Shown: positions 30,906 through 41,093, counted from the stretch's first letter. The stretch is 64,000 bases of DNA from Arthrobacter sp. Hiyo8 (GCA_001549895.1 AP014719.1:3224001-3288000), one strand, 5' to 3'. The notes: a model not told the origin generated them from the sequence alone. Translations and numbers: made by a program.

Positions 30906-31769
30906 ATGACAGCAACGCCCGCTATCCCGCATGTTGTCGGTGTCCTCGGCGGTGGCCGCATGGGCGCCGGCATCGCCCACGCCTTCCTGATCAAGGGCGC
31001 CACCGTGATCGTCGTCGAACGCGACCACGAATCCGCCGCCGGTGCGCAAGCTCGCGTTGCCGAGGCCGTGGCCAAGTCCGCCGCCCGAGGCACCCTGACG
31101 GAATCAGCCGAAGAAGCCCTGTCCCGCTTCAGCACCTCAACCGACTACGACTCCTTCGTGCACTGCGGGCTCGTGGTCGAAGCCGTGCCCGAGGATTACG
31201 AACTCAAGGTTGCGTCCCTCAAGGCTGTGGAGGAGCACCTCTCCGCTGACGCCTTCCTGGCCTCCAACACCTCGTCCCTTTCCGTGACCGGCCTCGCTTC
31301 GCAACTTCGGAGGCCTGGCAATTTCGTGGGCCTGCACTTCTTCAACCCGGTCCCGGCTTCCACGCTCATCGAAGTGGTCCTGGCCAAGGAGACCTCACCG
31401 GAGCTCGCCGCCACGGCGAAAAGCTGGACCGAGGCACTCGGCAAGACCGCCGTCGTCGTCAATGACGCGCCAGGCTTTGCCTCCTCGCGGCTGGGCGTGG
31501 CGATCGCACTCGAGGCGATGCGCATGGTGGAGGAAGGCGTGGCCTCCGCGGAGGACATCGATGCGGCCATGGTGCTCGGCTACAAGCACCCCACGGGACC
31601 GCTCAAGACCACGGACATCGTGGGCCTGGATGTGCGCCTGGGCATCGCCGAGTACCTGCATTCGACGCTGGGGGAGCGCTTCGCCCCGCCGCAGATCCTG
31701 CGCGACAAGGTTGCCCGCGGCGAGCTGGGCCGCAAGACCGGCAAGGGTTTCTTCGACTGGACTGACTAG
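30906..31769 (+). CDS. paaH: 3-hydroxyacyl-CoA dehydrogenase
   Basis: 287 residues, intact. Rossmann motif GVLGGGRMGAGIAHAFLIKG, catalytic-loop segment FLASNTSSLSVTGLASQLRRPGNFVGLHFFNPVPASTLIEVV (His in GLHFFNP), and the C-terminal domain with NDAPGFASSRLGVAIALEAMRMVEEG and LGYKHPTGPLKTTDIVGLDVRL. NAD-dependent oxidation of 3-hydroxyacyl-CoA, in this context 3-hydroxyadipyl-CoA. The symbol rests on operon context with the thiolase and hydratase. Confidence 0.9.
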   Translation: MTATPAIPHVVGVLGGGRMGAGIAHAFLIKGATVIVVERDHESAAGAQARVAEAVAKSAARGTLTESAEEALSRFSTSTDYDSFVHCGLVVEAVPEDYELKVASLKAVEEHLSADAFLASNTSSLSVTGLASQLRRPGNFVGLHFFNPVPASTLIEVVLAKETSPELAATAKSWTEALGKTAVVVNDAPGFASSRLGVAIALEAMRMVEEGVASAEDIDAAMVLGYKHPTGPLKTTDIVGLDVRLGIAEYLHSTLGERFAPPQILRDKVARGELGRKTGKGFFDWTD

Positions 31770-31782
31770 CGCTTCCGTGTCT

Positions 31783-31848
31783 CCCAACTGACTCGCATTT
31801 GTTGTCGTTTTGAGGCCCCATAACGGCAACAACTGCGAGCTACTTGGG
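31783..31848. repeat. 66-bp palindromic element, copy A
   Basis: Begins CCCAACTGACTCGCA, ends TGCGAGCTACTTGGG, with inner arms TTGTTGTCGTT and AACGGCAACAA around TTGAGGCCCCAT. It lies 13 bp after the paaH stop, between convergent genes. Confidence 0.85.
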
Positions 31849-31860
31849 GGGGGCGAACCG

Positions 31861-32805
31861 TCACTTGGGTGTCCAGCCTCGGTCCAGGAGCACGGCACGG
31901 ACTTTCGCGACGGCGGACCGTGCGTCGTTCTCCATGTGCCGTTTGGAGATCCTCACCAAGTGCCAGCCGGCACGGGCGAAATCCTCTTCGCGGGCGATGT
32001 CCCGGACTATCTGGGCCGGCTCGGAATGCGGCTCGCCGTCGTATTCGACCGCCACCCGGTGTTCCGGATAGGCCAGGTCCGGTTGACGTACGACGCCGGC
32101 GCCTAGCTCGGCGGCCACGTTCAGTTGCGGTTCGGGCAGTCCGGCGTTTTCGAGGGCCAGCCGGAGCCGGGTTTCGGGTGCCGAGTCCGAGCCGATCCGT
32201 GCCTGTTCGAGTGCCAAACGGGCCTTGCGGATTCCAGGCGTGCCTTTGTGCCGGTCCAGCATGTCGGCCAGTTGTTCCAATGTTGCGTACGGCTCTGTCC
32301 GGCCTTCGAACTCCGGCCGGGGGTTCCGCACTAAATGGTCGGCCACAACCGTCAGTTCATCCACACTCATCTTCTGGGACACATCAAGCCACGTTCGGGT
32401 GCGCGTGGTGATCAACAGACCGTCAAGACTGGTGATTTCGTCGTCGAAGAACTGCCCCACATGCCCAACCACCCCGGTTCGTCGAGGAATGGCCATGGTG
32501 TCCGGACGCGAAATATGGATGCGCGGATCATCGCTGCCTGGCAGGAACCCCGGGAACGACCACAAACCGAAGGCTGTGGCGTGAGACGCGGCCGAGAACT
32601 CGGTCACCGCGGTGAAAGGCCGGATGAAACCGACGTCCGTCGCCTGCCCGGGAACCAATGCGTGGTCCGGAATCCTGATGCCCCGGCTTGGCGAGGGGAG
32701 CGATCGGTGCCGCAACCGCCGCCGGCTCACACCGGCGTCGAGCGCTTCTTGAAAGGTGAACGGGGCGCCGGCCAGCAGCGCCGGCAAGGGTTGCGGGGTC
32801 CTCAT
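31861..32805 (-). CDS. DUF559-domain protein with N-terminal AbiEi-like region
   Basis: 314 residues, intact. The C-terminal third has the DUF559/Vsr-like nuclease fold pattern: SAPETRLRLALENAGLPEPQLNV, then RQPDLAYPEHRVAVEYDGEPH (the D...E-x-D core of a PD-(D/E)XK-like site) and EEDFARAGWHLVRISKRHM. The N-terminal part (FTFQEALDAGVSRRRLRHRSL, RGIRIPDHA) resembles the winged-helix/AbiEi-like module that often precedes DUF559 in Actinobacteria. These genes are scattered as multiple copies; biological role is unestablished. Flanked on both sides by 66-bp palindromic elements. Confidence 0.82.
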   Translation of the reverse strand: MRTPQPLPALLAGAPFTFQEALDAGVSRRRLRHRSLPSPSRGIRIPDHALVPGQATDVGFIRPFTAVTEFSAASHATAFGLWSFPGFLPGSDDPRIHISRPDTMAIPRRTGVVGHVGQFFDDEITSLDGLLITTRTRTWLDVSQKMSVDELTVVADHLVRNPRPEFEGRTEPYATLEQLADMLDRHKGTPGIRKARLALEQARIGSDSAPETRLRLALENAGLPEPQLNVAAELGAGVVRQPDLAYPEHRVAVEYDGEPHSEPAQIVRDIAREEDFARAGWHLVRISKRHMENDARSAVAKVRAVLLDRGWTPK

Positions 32806-32868
32806 CGCCCTATCGTTGCAAATCCTGGAACGCCATATTTAGTTATCCACAGGCAATTGCCCCGGCAG

Positions 32869-32934
32869 CCCAACTGACTCGCAGTTGTTGTCGTTTACAG
32901 CCGCCAAAACGACAACAAATGCGAGCCAGTTGGG
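32869..32934. repeat. 66-bp palindromic element, copy B
   Basis: Begins CCCAACTGACTCGCA, ends TGCGAGCCAGTTGGG, inner arms TTGTTGTCGTT and AACGACAACAA. It sits between the divergent DUF559 and GNAT genes. Confidence 0.85.
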
Positions 32935-32951
32935 TCAGTTAGGCTGGCTGG

Positions 32952-33544
32952 GTGACTCACATTGCACCCGTGACCCTGGACGGTCGCTTCGTAACCTTGG
33001 AACCCCTTAGCCCGAGCACCACGACGGCTTGGTGGATGCCGCGAAAGACGGCGAGCTGTGGAAGCTCTGGTATACCTCGGTCCCGACGCCGGAGGGCATG
33101 GCCGCGGAGATCGACCGCCGGCTCGGGCTGCAGGAGCAAGGATCCATGCTGCCATTCGCCACCCGATTGAAGGCGAACGGCAAGCTCATCGGCATGACCA
33201 CCTACATGAACATCGACGCCGCCACTCCGCGTGTCGAGATCGGTTCCACGTGGAACGCCGCCTCGGCACAGGACAGCGGGAGCAACCCGGATTCCAAACT
33301 GTTGCTCCTGCGGCATGCTTTCGAAACCCTTGGCTGCCCAGCCGTCGAATTCCGCACGCACTGGCTCAACCACCAGTCCCGGGAGGCCATCGCACGGTTG
33401 GGCGCGAAGCAGGACGGCGTCCTCCGGAACCATTCGCGGACTTTGGACGGAGTGCTCCGAGACACGGTGGTGTTCTCCATCCTCGAACACGAGTGGCCCG
33501 CGGTGCGCACCGGGCTCGAGTTCAGGCTCGCGAAGCGGTCCTGA
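32952..33544 (+). CDS. GNAT-family N-acetyltransferase (RimJ-like), frameshift
   Basis: Starts at GTG 32952: THIAPVTLDGRFVTLEPLSP, then after one missing G near 33018 EHHDGLVDAAKDGELWKLWYTSVPTPEGMAAEIDRRLGLQ. The fold continues GKLIGMTTYMNID, VEIGSTWNAASAQ (in place of a typical acetyl-CoA loop), KLLLLRHAFETLGCPAVEFRTHWLNHQSREAIARLGAKQDGVLRNH and a final beta strand. This pattern matches the RimJ/RimL-type acetyltransferases. Target unknown. About 197 residues. Confidence 0.85.
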
Positions 33545-33593
33545 GCGCGCGCACCGAACGACCGCGCTCCGGCGCGTTCGCGGCTGACGCCAG

Positions 33594-34437
33594 CTATTTC
33601 TTGAGCGCGCTGTTCACGGCCGTACGGTAGCCCTGGGAGTAGCCGGCGTCGTTGGGATGGAAGTTCTCCAACGCGAGCTCGGGCGGATCCAAGGGCGATG
33701 GCTGTGTGTAGTGGATCCATGGATTGTTGGAACCGATGCCGTGCCCCGTAAACCGCTCCGTCACGCTCACGTAGCCCACCCCTGCGGCGGAGGCGGCGCC
33801 GGAGATGGTCGCATTCAATTGGTCAGCCATTCCATTCAGGGTGGTGGCCAACTCTTTCTGCGCGGGAGGCATCTTGGGGCCGACGGTGAACAAGCGCGGA
33901 TACCCGGTCAGCACGATCTGGGCGCGGGGTGCCTTCTGCCGGATGGACTGGACCATAGCCACGATGTTGCCGGGTAGCGCGGCAGGGCGTTCGCCACGCC
34001 CTGCACGGCCGAAGCGCAGGCCAGGGCATCGGCACTGGTGCATGCCACCGCCACGGCTCCCGTGCCGACGTCGTTGCCACCAACAGTCACCGAGACTTCG
34101 GTAGCGGACCCCAGGGCGATCGCGACAGGATCGGCGGGGACAGGTTGTCCAGACCTGCCTTGACGGCAAGCGACGTAGCACCGAAGCAGCCCAGGTTCAG
34201 CCCGCCCAAAAGGGCGGCGTAACTGTCCAGGCTCTGATGGCAGCCCGGGAACGAGCCCGGAGCCGGACTGCTGCCGCCCGTGCCGGCAGCATAGGAATCG
34301 CCCAGGGCGACATAGACATCGGCCGGTTTCGTTGTAGTCGCCTGTGCGGGTCCCGCGCCGAATCCTGCCAGGAGTACGACGACGGCGACGGCGCCCGCCA
34401 GGCGGCCATACCGGCGTCGCGAATTAGCTGCTTGCAT
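33594..34437 (-). CDS. Secreted SGNH/GDSL-type lipase/esterase (two frameshifts)
   Basis: Starts with a Sec signal peptide (RLAGAVAVVVLLAGFGAGPAQA). Block I is VYVALGDSYAAGTGG (Ser in GDSY), block III is VTVGGNDVG (Asn) and block V is ENFHPNDAGYSQGY (Asp/His pair). Breaks near 34125 and near 33985 put the middle in other frames. About 280 residues. Such secreted SGNH hydrolases act on lipids or esters outside the cell; SGNH relatives of this length with signal peptides are common in soil Actinobacteria. Confidence 0.85.
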
Positions 34438-34547
34438 GATTGATATCCCCTCGTGTCGATCTGCAGTGCCGCTTGGCGGCGCGAGCTACCCCAGCCCGGC
34501 AGTCTTGCGGCCAGACTACGCGAGCTGCGAGCCCACGACTACGGAAA

Positions 34548-34613
34548 CCCAACTAGCTGACAGTTGTTGTCGTTATGAGGGCTCAAAACGACAACAACTG
34601 CGAGTTAGTTGGG
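34548..34613. repeat. 66-bp palindromic element, copy C
   Basis: Begins CCCAACTAGCTGACA, ends TGCGAGTTAGTTGGG, inner arms TTGTTGTCGTT and AACGACAACAA. It lies between the SGNH gene start and the 3' end of the thuB-like gene. Confidence 0.82.
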
Positions 34614-34629
34614 TCGGCTACGGCGGGGG

Positions 34630-35762
34630 TCAGTTGGGTTGGTGGGATGGAGGGGTGAGGGCGCTGCGGACTGAGGTCCAGGACTTGAGGACCTCCAGTA
34701 CGTCCGGGTCGCGTTCCGTCAGGACGGCCTGGGAGTACGATTCCTCGAGCAGCGCGTCCACGGAAATGCGGGTGCCGGTGGATGCGCTGAGCATGGCCGC
34801 TTCCACCATGGCCAGGCTCATGATGTTCTGGTGGACCTGCCCCATGGGAGTACTTCCGGTATGCAAGGCCAGCACGAAATCACGCAGCGAACCGGCGATC
34901 TCCTGCCCGGGATCGTCGCCGCCGGGGCCCGAATCAGCGCCCAACGAGGACACAGGTTCGGTGTCGCCGTCCCACAGGACCGTGCCGTGTTCGCCGCTGA
35001 TCCGCCACGCCGCGTTCCAGGAGGTCTCCTGACCCGGGCTGCACCAGCTTCCAGTGAACACGAAGCGCTCCCCACCGGTCATTTCGAAGATGGCGGTGGC
35101 CCCTGCATCGCCGCGGTACCAGCTCCAGGCCGGGTTGTATTCCTCGCAGAACACCGAGACAGGATCCGCGTCGAGCAGGAACCGGGCCATGTCGAACTGA
35201 TGGATGGCCATGTCCAGCAGCAACGGGTGGTCCATGACATCCCGGAATCCGCCGAAATGCGGCGCCTTGAAGAACTCGGCCGAGACAATCCCCACGCTGC
35301 CTAGAGAAGCAGAAAGCCGTTTGGCCTCGAAAAGATGCCTGTTGTACCTGCGGGACTGGCTGACCATGAACAACTGGCCGCTAAGCTCCGACCCCGCAGC
35401 AAGCGAGAGCCCTTGGGCCACCGTCGAGGCCACAGGCTTTTCGCCAAGCACGGGCAGCCCTGCCGCAAGCGCCTCCGTGGTCACCGGATGGTGGGCTACC
35501 GGAACGGTGACGTTGATGACCGCCTGGGCGCCGACGTCGGACGCCAACTGTGCGGTCCCGGAGCCCACCGGCAGATCGCGACGCCCGATCGCCGCCGCTC
35601 CGGCGCGGGCGGCGTCCAGGTCCAGGTCGACGATGCCCGCGAGCTCCACGAGCGGGGACTCCTGCACCGTCCGGAGCCACGCGCGGCCCATCCCCCGGCG
35701 CCGACGACGACGACGCGAAGGGGAGTGCCGTCGTCGGGAAGGGTGGCGTAAGGGGTACTCAT
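34630..35762 (-). CDS. Gfo/Idh/MocA-family sugar dehydrogenase (ThuB-like), frameshift
   Basis: NAD(P)-dependent oxidoreductase: [16 protein letters not shown] (Rossmann), [33 protein letters not shown] (EKP motif with catalytic Lys), and [29 protein letters not shown] (DxxxHxxD). One G is missing near 35693. Last gene of the sugar operon; its start overlaps the ThuA-like stop (ATGA). In rhizobial thuEFGKAB the ThuA/ThuB pair converts disaccharides to 3-keto derivatives, so a similar role is inferred. About 376 residues. Confidence 0.87.
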
Positions 35763-36525
35763 GCGTTGGCTCCCTGGTAGCTCTTGCCGTTGAAGAAATC
35801 GTTGGTCTCGTAGCGCAGCAGTTCAGGGTGGGCGCGCTCGGGCCGATCGGTGACTGCCCATTCGACGGCGTTGGAGATGACCCGGCGGACGTCCTTGTGG
35901 TGGTAGACCGGGTAGTCCTGGTCGCCGGGGCTGAAGAAGAAGATCTTGCCGTGGCCGCGGCGGAACGTGCAGCCCGAGCGGAAGACCTCGCCGCCGCTGA
36001 AGGAACTGATGAACACGAGCTCCTCCGGAGTGGGGATGTCGAAGAACTCGCCGTACATTTCCTGCTGATCGATCACGATGGGGTGCGGCACGCCCTTAGC
36101 GATGGGGTGGGTGGGGTCCACAGTCCAGACCAGTTCGCGGTCCTGCTCACTGCGCCAGCGCAACGTGCATGAGGTGCCCATGAGCTTGGTGAAGATCTTG
36201 GACCAGTGCCCCGAATGCAGGACGATCAAGCCCATCCCGGACAGGACGTGGCGGTGCACGCGCTCGACGATCTCGTCGTCCACATCACCGTGGGACATGT
36301 GCCCCCACCAGGTGAGGACGTCCGTGTTGGCGAGGACTTCTTCGGTAAGGCCGTGCTCGGGCTCGTCGAGGGTGGCGGTGCGGACGCTGGCCTTGTCGCC
36401 GAGGTTCTCCTCGATGCCGGCCTTCACGGCCCGTGCATGCCGTCCGGGTAGAGGCGGGCCACCAGTTCGTCGCGCTTTTCGTGCCGGTTTTCGCTCCAGA
36501 CGGTGACGCGGATTGGTTCAGACAT
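35759..36525 (-). CDS. ThuA-like (trehalose utilisation) domain protein, frameshift
   Basis: Glutamine-amidotransferase-like fold: [30 protein letters not shown], then [57 protein letters not shown] and [32 protein letters not shown] is missing from a GGGG run near 36431, cutting off the first 31 residues. Restored length about 255, normal for ThuA. Coupled to the dehydrogenase downstream. Works together with ThuB in disaccharide catabolism by family knowledge. Confidence 0.87.
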
Positions 36526-36638
36526 GGTTTCTCCTTGAAGGTTAGTGGTTTGGTGCCCGACGGCGGTGCGGAGCCGCGGGCGGCGAGCTCGGCACCCGCG
36601 ACGGGACCCGCTGTCGGGATCTGGCTATTTGACGGCCG

Positions 36639-37557
36639 CTACTTGACCGCTCCACTGGCCGTGCCCGCCGCGATGTACTTCTGCGCCGCGACCAGCAGGA
36701 TGATGGCCGGGATGGAGGCGAGGACGGCCGTGGCCATGACGGAGCTCCAGTCGTTCACGTAGGCGCCGATGTACTGGAAGATTCCCAGCGTCACGGGCCG
36801 CACGGCCTCCGTGGTGGTCAGGGTCAGGGCGAACAGGAAGTCGCTCCAGGTGAACAGGAAAGTGAAGAGCCCCGCGGTGATGAGCGAGTTCCTGCTCAGT
36901 GGCACCACGATGGACCAGAACGCCCTCACATGCCCGGCACCGTCTACTCGGGCCGCCTCGATGACCGACGCCGGCATGCCGTTCATGAAGGCCCTGATGA
37001 TGAGGATCGCGAACGGGATGCCATGCGCGGAGTCGGCCAGGATCAGGCCCGGGATGGAATTGAGCAGGCCAAGATCGTTGTAGGCCGTGTACAGCGCGTT
37101 GGCCACCACGATCCCCGGGATCATCTGGCTGATCAAGATCGCGAAGAGCACCACGCCAGCGCCCTTGACCTTGAAATAAGCCAAGGCATAGGCCGCCGGC
37201 GCCGCGATGGCCAGGCTGAGTACAACGCTGCCGAGCGAGATCACCAGGCTGGTGGCCAGGTTCCCGCCCTGCTCGCTGATGGCCGTGGCGTAGCCGGTGA
37301 AGTCCGGCTTGAGCGGCAGCCACGAGGTTTCCAAGGTGGTGCCGTTGGCTGCAGCGAAGCGTTGACCATCCAGTAGACCGGGAACAGCATGATGGCCAGG
37401 AAGACGATGGCCAGGACGGTGTAGCCCACCTTTTGCGCTCGGGTCCCGTCCCGGAGCGAACCGGTCCGGCGCCTTTGGAGGCGATCCTATTTCGGGCGCT
37501 CGCTTTCCGGGCGCCCGCCGGCGCCGAACGGCGGGTGGTGATTTTCGTCGTCGTCAT
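36639..37557 (-). CDS. Sugar ABC transporter permease, MalG/ThuG-type (two frameshifts)
   Basis: The C-terminal 230 residues are intact: SLVISLGSVVLSLAIAAPAAYALAYF, LISQMIPGIVVANALYTAYNDLGLLNSIPGLILADSAHGIPFAILIIRAFMNGMPASVIEAARVDGAGHVRAFWSIVVPL (the EAA motif), FLFTWSDFLFALTLT. The basic N-terminal tail and first helix (GYTVLAIVFLAIMLFPVYWMVNASLQ) lie in two other frames, with breaks near 37437 and near 37357. Start at ATG 37557 follows the upstream stop by 7 bp. Inner-membrane half of an importer. Confidence 0.87.
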
Positions 37558-37564
37558 GGTTTCC

Positions 37565-38599
37565 TCACTCATCGACGGAACGCCGGCTGGCACGCAAGTA
37601 CAGGACCGCGAAGACCAGCGAAATGAGCACCAGGACGTTGCCCAGCGCGGCGCCCTCGCCGAATTTGAACTCGTGGAAGGACAGATCGTAGGACTGGGTG
37701 GCGATGGTCTGGGTCGAATTCGCCGGGCCGCCGTTGGTCAGGCCCAGGATGATGTCCAGCACCTTGAGGGTGTAGACGACGCCGAGCACCAGGACCACGC
37801 TCACCACCGGACGCAGCATCGGCCAGGTGATGTGCCGGAACGCCTTCCAACCCGTGGCGCCGTCCAAGGAGCCGGCCTCGTAGAGCTCATCCGGTATTTC
37901 CTGGAGGCCGCCATAGAGAATGGTCAGATTGAACGGGATGCCGATCCAGATGTTCACCCCCACCACGGCGATCAGCGCCAGCGAGGTGCTGGTGAGCCAT
38001 GGAACGCCCGTGTTCACGATGTGCATCTCTCCGAGGAAACGGTTCAAGGCTCCGCTGTCCTTGTCCAGGATCCATCTCCACACGGCGCTGGACACGATGA
38101 GCGGCAGCAACCAGGGGAGCAGGAGCAGCGAACGCAGGATTCCGTTGAGCGGGAACTTGCGCTGGAAGAAGATCGCCAGCGCCAGCCCGATCACGAACTG
38201 GCCCAGTATGGATCCCAGCGTGAACAGCGCGGTGTTCACCAAAGACGTTGAAAACAACGACGACGACAGCACCTTCGCGTAGTTCGCCAACCCCACCCAG
38301 GGGGCCTCGCCCGTGAAGAACGTGGCCGTGGTGTAGTCCTGGAAGCTCATCACGATGTTCTTGACCACGGGGTAGCCGAAGAACAGCGCCATGTAGGTCA
38401 CGGCAGGGACCAGGAACAGCCACTGGAAGAGGCGCTCGCGGCGTTTGCGGCTGCGCCGGTGCGGTGACTGGATTGCCTCCTCGGCCCGGGTGTTGTCCGA
38501 GCCGGACTTTGCGCGCGCTGTGGCCTGCTGGTTGGCGCGCTGGTTGGCCTGCGACTTGGCCTGCGCTCTGGGTTGCGACGAATCAGTTGTGAGGGACAT
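37565..38599 (-). CDS. Sugar ABC transporter permease, MalF/ThuF-type
   Basis: From ATG 38599: a polar Gln/Ala/Arg-rich tail of about 50 residues, then six helices, LFQWLFLVPAVTYMALFFGYPV onward, including the EAA loop LQEIPDELYEAGSLDGATGWKAFRHITWPMLRPV. The raw frame is fused to the upstream binding protein, but a TAA stop appears 11 bp before this ATG if one A is restored near 38611; so two genes are far more likely. Ends RASRRSVDE at 37565. Confidence 0.87.
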   Translation of the reverse strand: MSLTTDSSQPRAQAKSQANQRANQQATARAKSGSDNTRAEEAIQSPHRRSRKRRERLFQWLFLVPAVTYMALFFGYPVVKNIVMSFQDYTTATFFTGEAPWVGLANYAKVLSSSLFSTSLVNTALFTLGSILGQFVIGLALAIFFQRKFPLNGILRSLLLLPWLLPLIVSSAVWRWILDKDSGALNRFLGEMHIVNTGVPWLTSTSLALIAVVGVNIWIGIPFNLTILYGGLQEIPDELYEAGSLDGATGWKAFRHITWPMLRPVVSVVLVLGVVYTLKVLDIILGLTNGGPANSTQTIATQSYDLSFHEFKFGEGAALGNVLVLISLVFAVLYLRASRRSVDE

Positions 38600-38609
38600 G
38601 TCCAGCCGC

Positions 38610-39844
38610 TTACTGGCCTTGGCTTGCTTGAGGGCGTCGGCGGGGGAGGCCTTGCCCGTCAGCGCGGTCTGGATTGCGGTGTAGATCTTGGTCGCCTGTG
38701 CCGGCCATCCTTCTCCGAGTTCGCCGGTACGGGCCCGGGCTGTCTTGATGAGGTCGGTGAAGGTGGCGAGCTTGGGGTTGTCGGTGGCGAACTTTGCTGC
38801 CAGCGAGGTCTTGGACGGGATGGTGTTGCGGACCTTGGCCATGGCCAGCTGGTTTTCGTCGCTGTTCATGCAGGCCACCACTTCCGCGGCCTTGGCCTGA
38901 TGGGCCTTATTGCCTGTCTGCGGAACGGTCCACACTTCGCCGCCAAGCGGGGCAACGGCTGTCTGGCTGGCGTCACGGACCGGAATCTTCACGACGCCGT
39001 ATTTCAGCGCGGTGTTCTTGTCGAGCGCCGGGATCTGCCAGGGGACGTTGACCATCATGGCTGCCTTGCCTGCCATGAACTGGTCCTTGACGTCTGCCTG
39101 GGTCCAGTTCAGCGCCGAGGAGGACACGGATCCGTCCTTGACGAGGTCGGTCCAGAGCTGGAGGGCCTGGGCTGTCGCTGGGGTGTCGATGTTCTTCTCG
39201 TCGCCTCCGTTGGACCACATGACCGGAAGGAACTGCCATGTGCCCTCGTAGGTCGGGTTGGCGTTGAAGGCCAGGCCATACTGCTCGCCTGAGGTGAGCT
39301 TGGTGGCCGCCGTCTTTAGCTCGTCCCACGTGGTGGGCGGGGTGACTCCGGCCTTGGCCAGAATGTCCTTGTTGTAGAAGAGCGCGATCGTGTTCACGGT
39401 GGGGGCTAGCCCGTACACCTTGTCTTTGTAGGTGCCTGCACTCAGGACCCCGGGCGCGAAATCGGCGGTGCTGATGTTGAAATCGGACAGTGGAGCCAGC
39501 GCTCCGGTAGCGGCAATCTGTTGCAGGTCCGGATTGTCGAGCATGAGTACATCCGGAAGCGTCTTCGAAGAGGACTGCTGGAGCACCTTGGAGATCAAGG
39601 ACTTGCCCGGCACGGTCTCTCGTTTGATCGTGACGCCTGCCTTGGTGCCGCAGGCGGTCAGGGCGTCGCCGATGAAGGACTTGTCCGGCTCGTTGTTGTA
39701 GTAGTCCATCACGGAGATTTCCTTCACGGCATCCGTGGAGGAGGCGGAGGTAGTGGTGCCGCAGCCCGAGATGGCGAGCGGGAGGCCGACGAGAGCGGCC
39801 ACGGCCAGGGCGAGCGGGCGGCGTGTCCTGATAGCTGACTTCAT
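38610..39844 (-). CDS. Sugar ABC transporter substrate-binding lipoprotein
   Basis: Signal peptide with lipobox (PLALAVAALVGLPLAISGC, Cys28), then extracellular solute-binding family 1 features: VMDYYNNEPDKSFIGDALTACG, DVLMLDNPDLQQIA, YGLAPTVNTIALFYNKDILAKAGVTPPTTWDEL, GTWQFLPVMWSNGGDE, NWTQADVKDQFMAGKAAMMVNVPWQIP and GGEVWTVPQT. The mature end is probably ADALKQAKAK with TAA at 38610-38612, after restoring one A. About 410 residues. It heads the transport genes, behind a LacI gene. Confidence 0.9.
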
Positions 39845-39911
39845 TGTCTGTTCCTTTGTTGGTGGAGGAAGGGAATGGTGCGTCTGTTGATGCGAAGTGG
39901 ATAATCGAATC

Positions 39912-39930
39912 ATCGATGCGTATCGACGAT
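39912..39930. promoter_or_regulatory. LacI-type operator upstream of the sugar-binding-protein gene
   Basis: Contains CGATGCGTATCGA (39914-39926), identical to the right half of the site at 41068-41093. It fits the palindrome CGATRCGYATCG expected for a LacI-family dimer and lies about 70-85 bp before the binding-protein ATG. Confidence 0.65.
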
Positions 39931-40003
39931 GCTGAAACGAACGGAGTAACGGAGTAACGACCTGCGATGAAAAGCGTTGACGCGGTGGATCAGGGGTGGC
40001 GAT

Positions 40004-41016
40004 TCACTGCGGACGGAGGGTGCTTGAACGGTGCGTGATGACCGTGGGTACCAACTCCAGGGATTCGTGTGGTCCGTGGGAGTCGGTTTCGAGGAGTTGG
40101 CACATGATTTTGACTGCCCGGCGGGATACTTCAGCCGGGCGCAGATCGATGGTGGAAAGCGGTATGGGTTGGAGCTCGGCGAGGGTGGGGGAGGCGCTTC
40201 CGATAACAGAAACGTCCAGCCCCAGGGTCAAACCGCGGCTGCTCAAGTCGCGGCGCAGAATGTCCTGGATGGTGCGGTCGGGAGCGATGAACGCGGGCTT
40301 TCCGGTGGTGCCGGCGAGGGCCTTGTCCACCGATTCGGAGATGGTGGCGCGGTCGGTCCCGCCGGGAAGGTGGAGCACGGTCACGCCCAGTGCTTTGGCC
40401 GCGACGTCCGTGCCGTGCAAGAACCGGTCGACGTAGTTCACGTGGCGGTCCATCACTGCGGGCTGCCAATCAATAACGGAAATCACGGAGTGGCCTGCGG
40501 CCGCAAGATCCCGGACGCAGTGTTCACCGGCCATTTCGAAGTCGGCGTCGATGCAGACCAGCCCGGACGGATCGCGGGGGATGCCGATCAGCACCACCGG
40601 GACGTTCAGGCTGCGGCCACCGGGAGACGCTCGTCCTCGTCCTCAACCTGCATGAGGATCAGGCCGTCGCAAATCTGCTGCCCGACCACGCGGCTCAGTC
40701 CGGCGGCGCCTTCGTCGTCGGTGACCAGGAGAATGTCGTGGTCGAATTGCCGGGCCGTGCTGGCAATGACCGAGACGAACTCCATGATCGATCCCATTTC
40801 CAGCTCGGGAATGAACGGAATGACCAGGCCGATGACCCGGGTCTTGCGGCTTGCCAAGGCGCGGGCGCCGGCGTTGGGTTGGTAAGTGAGTTGCTCGATG
40901 GCGGCCTCGACCTTTTTCCGGGTCTTCTCGGAAATGGGCCGCTTGCCGCTGAGCACGTACGAGACGGTGCTTTGGGCTACGCCGGCAGCCTGGGCGACGT
41001 CCTTGCTGGTGGGCAC
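40004..41016 (-). CDS. LacI-family repressor of the sugar operon (frameshift)
   Basis: Start GTG 41016: PTSKDVAQAAGVAQSTVSYVLSGKRPISEKTRKKVEAAIEQLTYQPNAGARAL is the HTH plus hinge. The sensor domain continues VIGLVIPFIPELEMGSIMEFVSVI and, after one C missing near 40620, LNVPVVLIGIPRDPSGLVCIDADFEMAG, AGHSVISVIDW, KPAFIAPDRTIQDILRRDLSSRGLTLGLDVSVIGSA and LSTIDLRPAEVSRRAVKI. About 337 residues. Identical operator-like sites sit in front of this gene and of the transporter operon, so it probably autoregulates and controls sugar uptake. Confidence 0.9.
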
Positions 41017-41067
41017 GTTCCAGGCCTCCTTGCCGGGTTCGGTGGGTCTTGGTGATGCGTAGTTCGT

Positions 41068-41093
41068 CGATACGCATCGTCGATGCGTATCGA
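41068..41093. promoter_or_regulatory. Double LacI-type operator upstream of the sugar-operon repressor
   Basis: CGATACGCATCG followed after one base by CGATGCGTATCGA: two inverted copies of the CGATRCGYATCG motif, making a 25-bp palindrome 52 bp ahead of the GTG start. The right half matches the site at 39914-39926 exactly. Confidence 0.7.

Noticed and set aside
31861..32805. The DUF559 protein flanked by two palindromes as a mobile element or its endonuclease
   Set aside because: No target-site duplication or transposase is visible, and the palindromes also occur elsewhere without such a gene.
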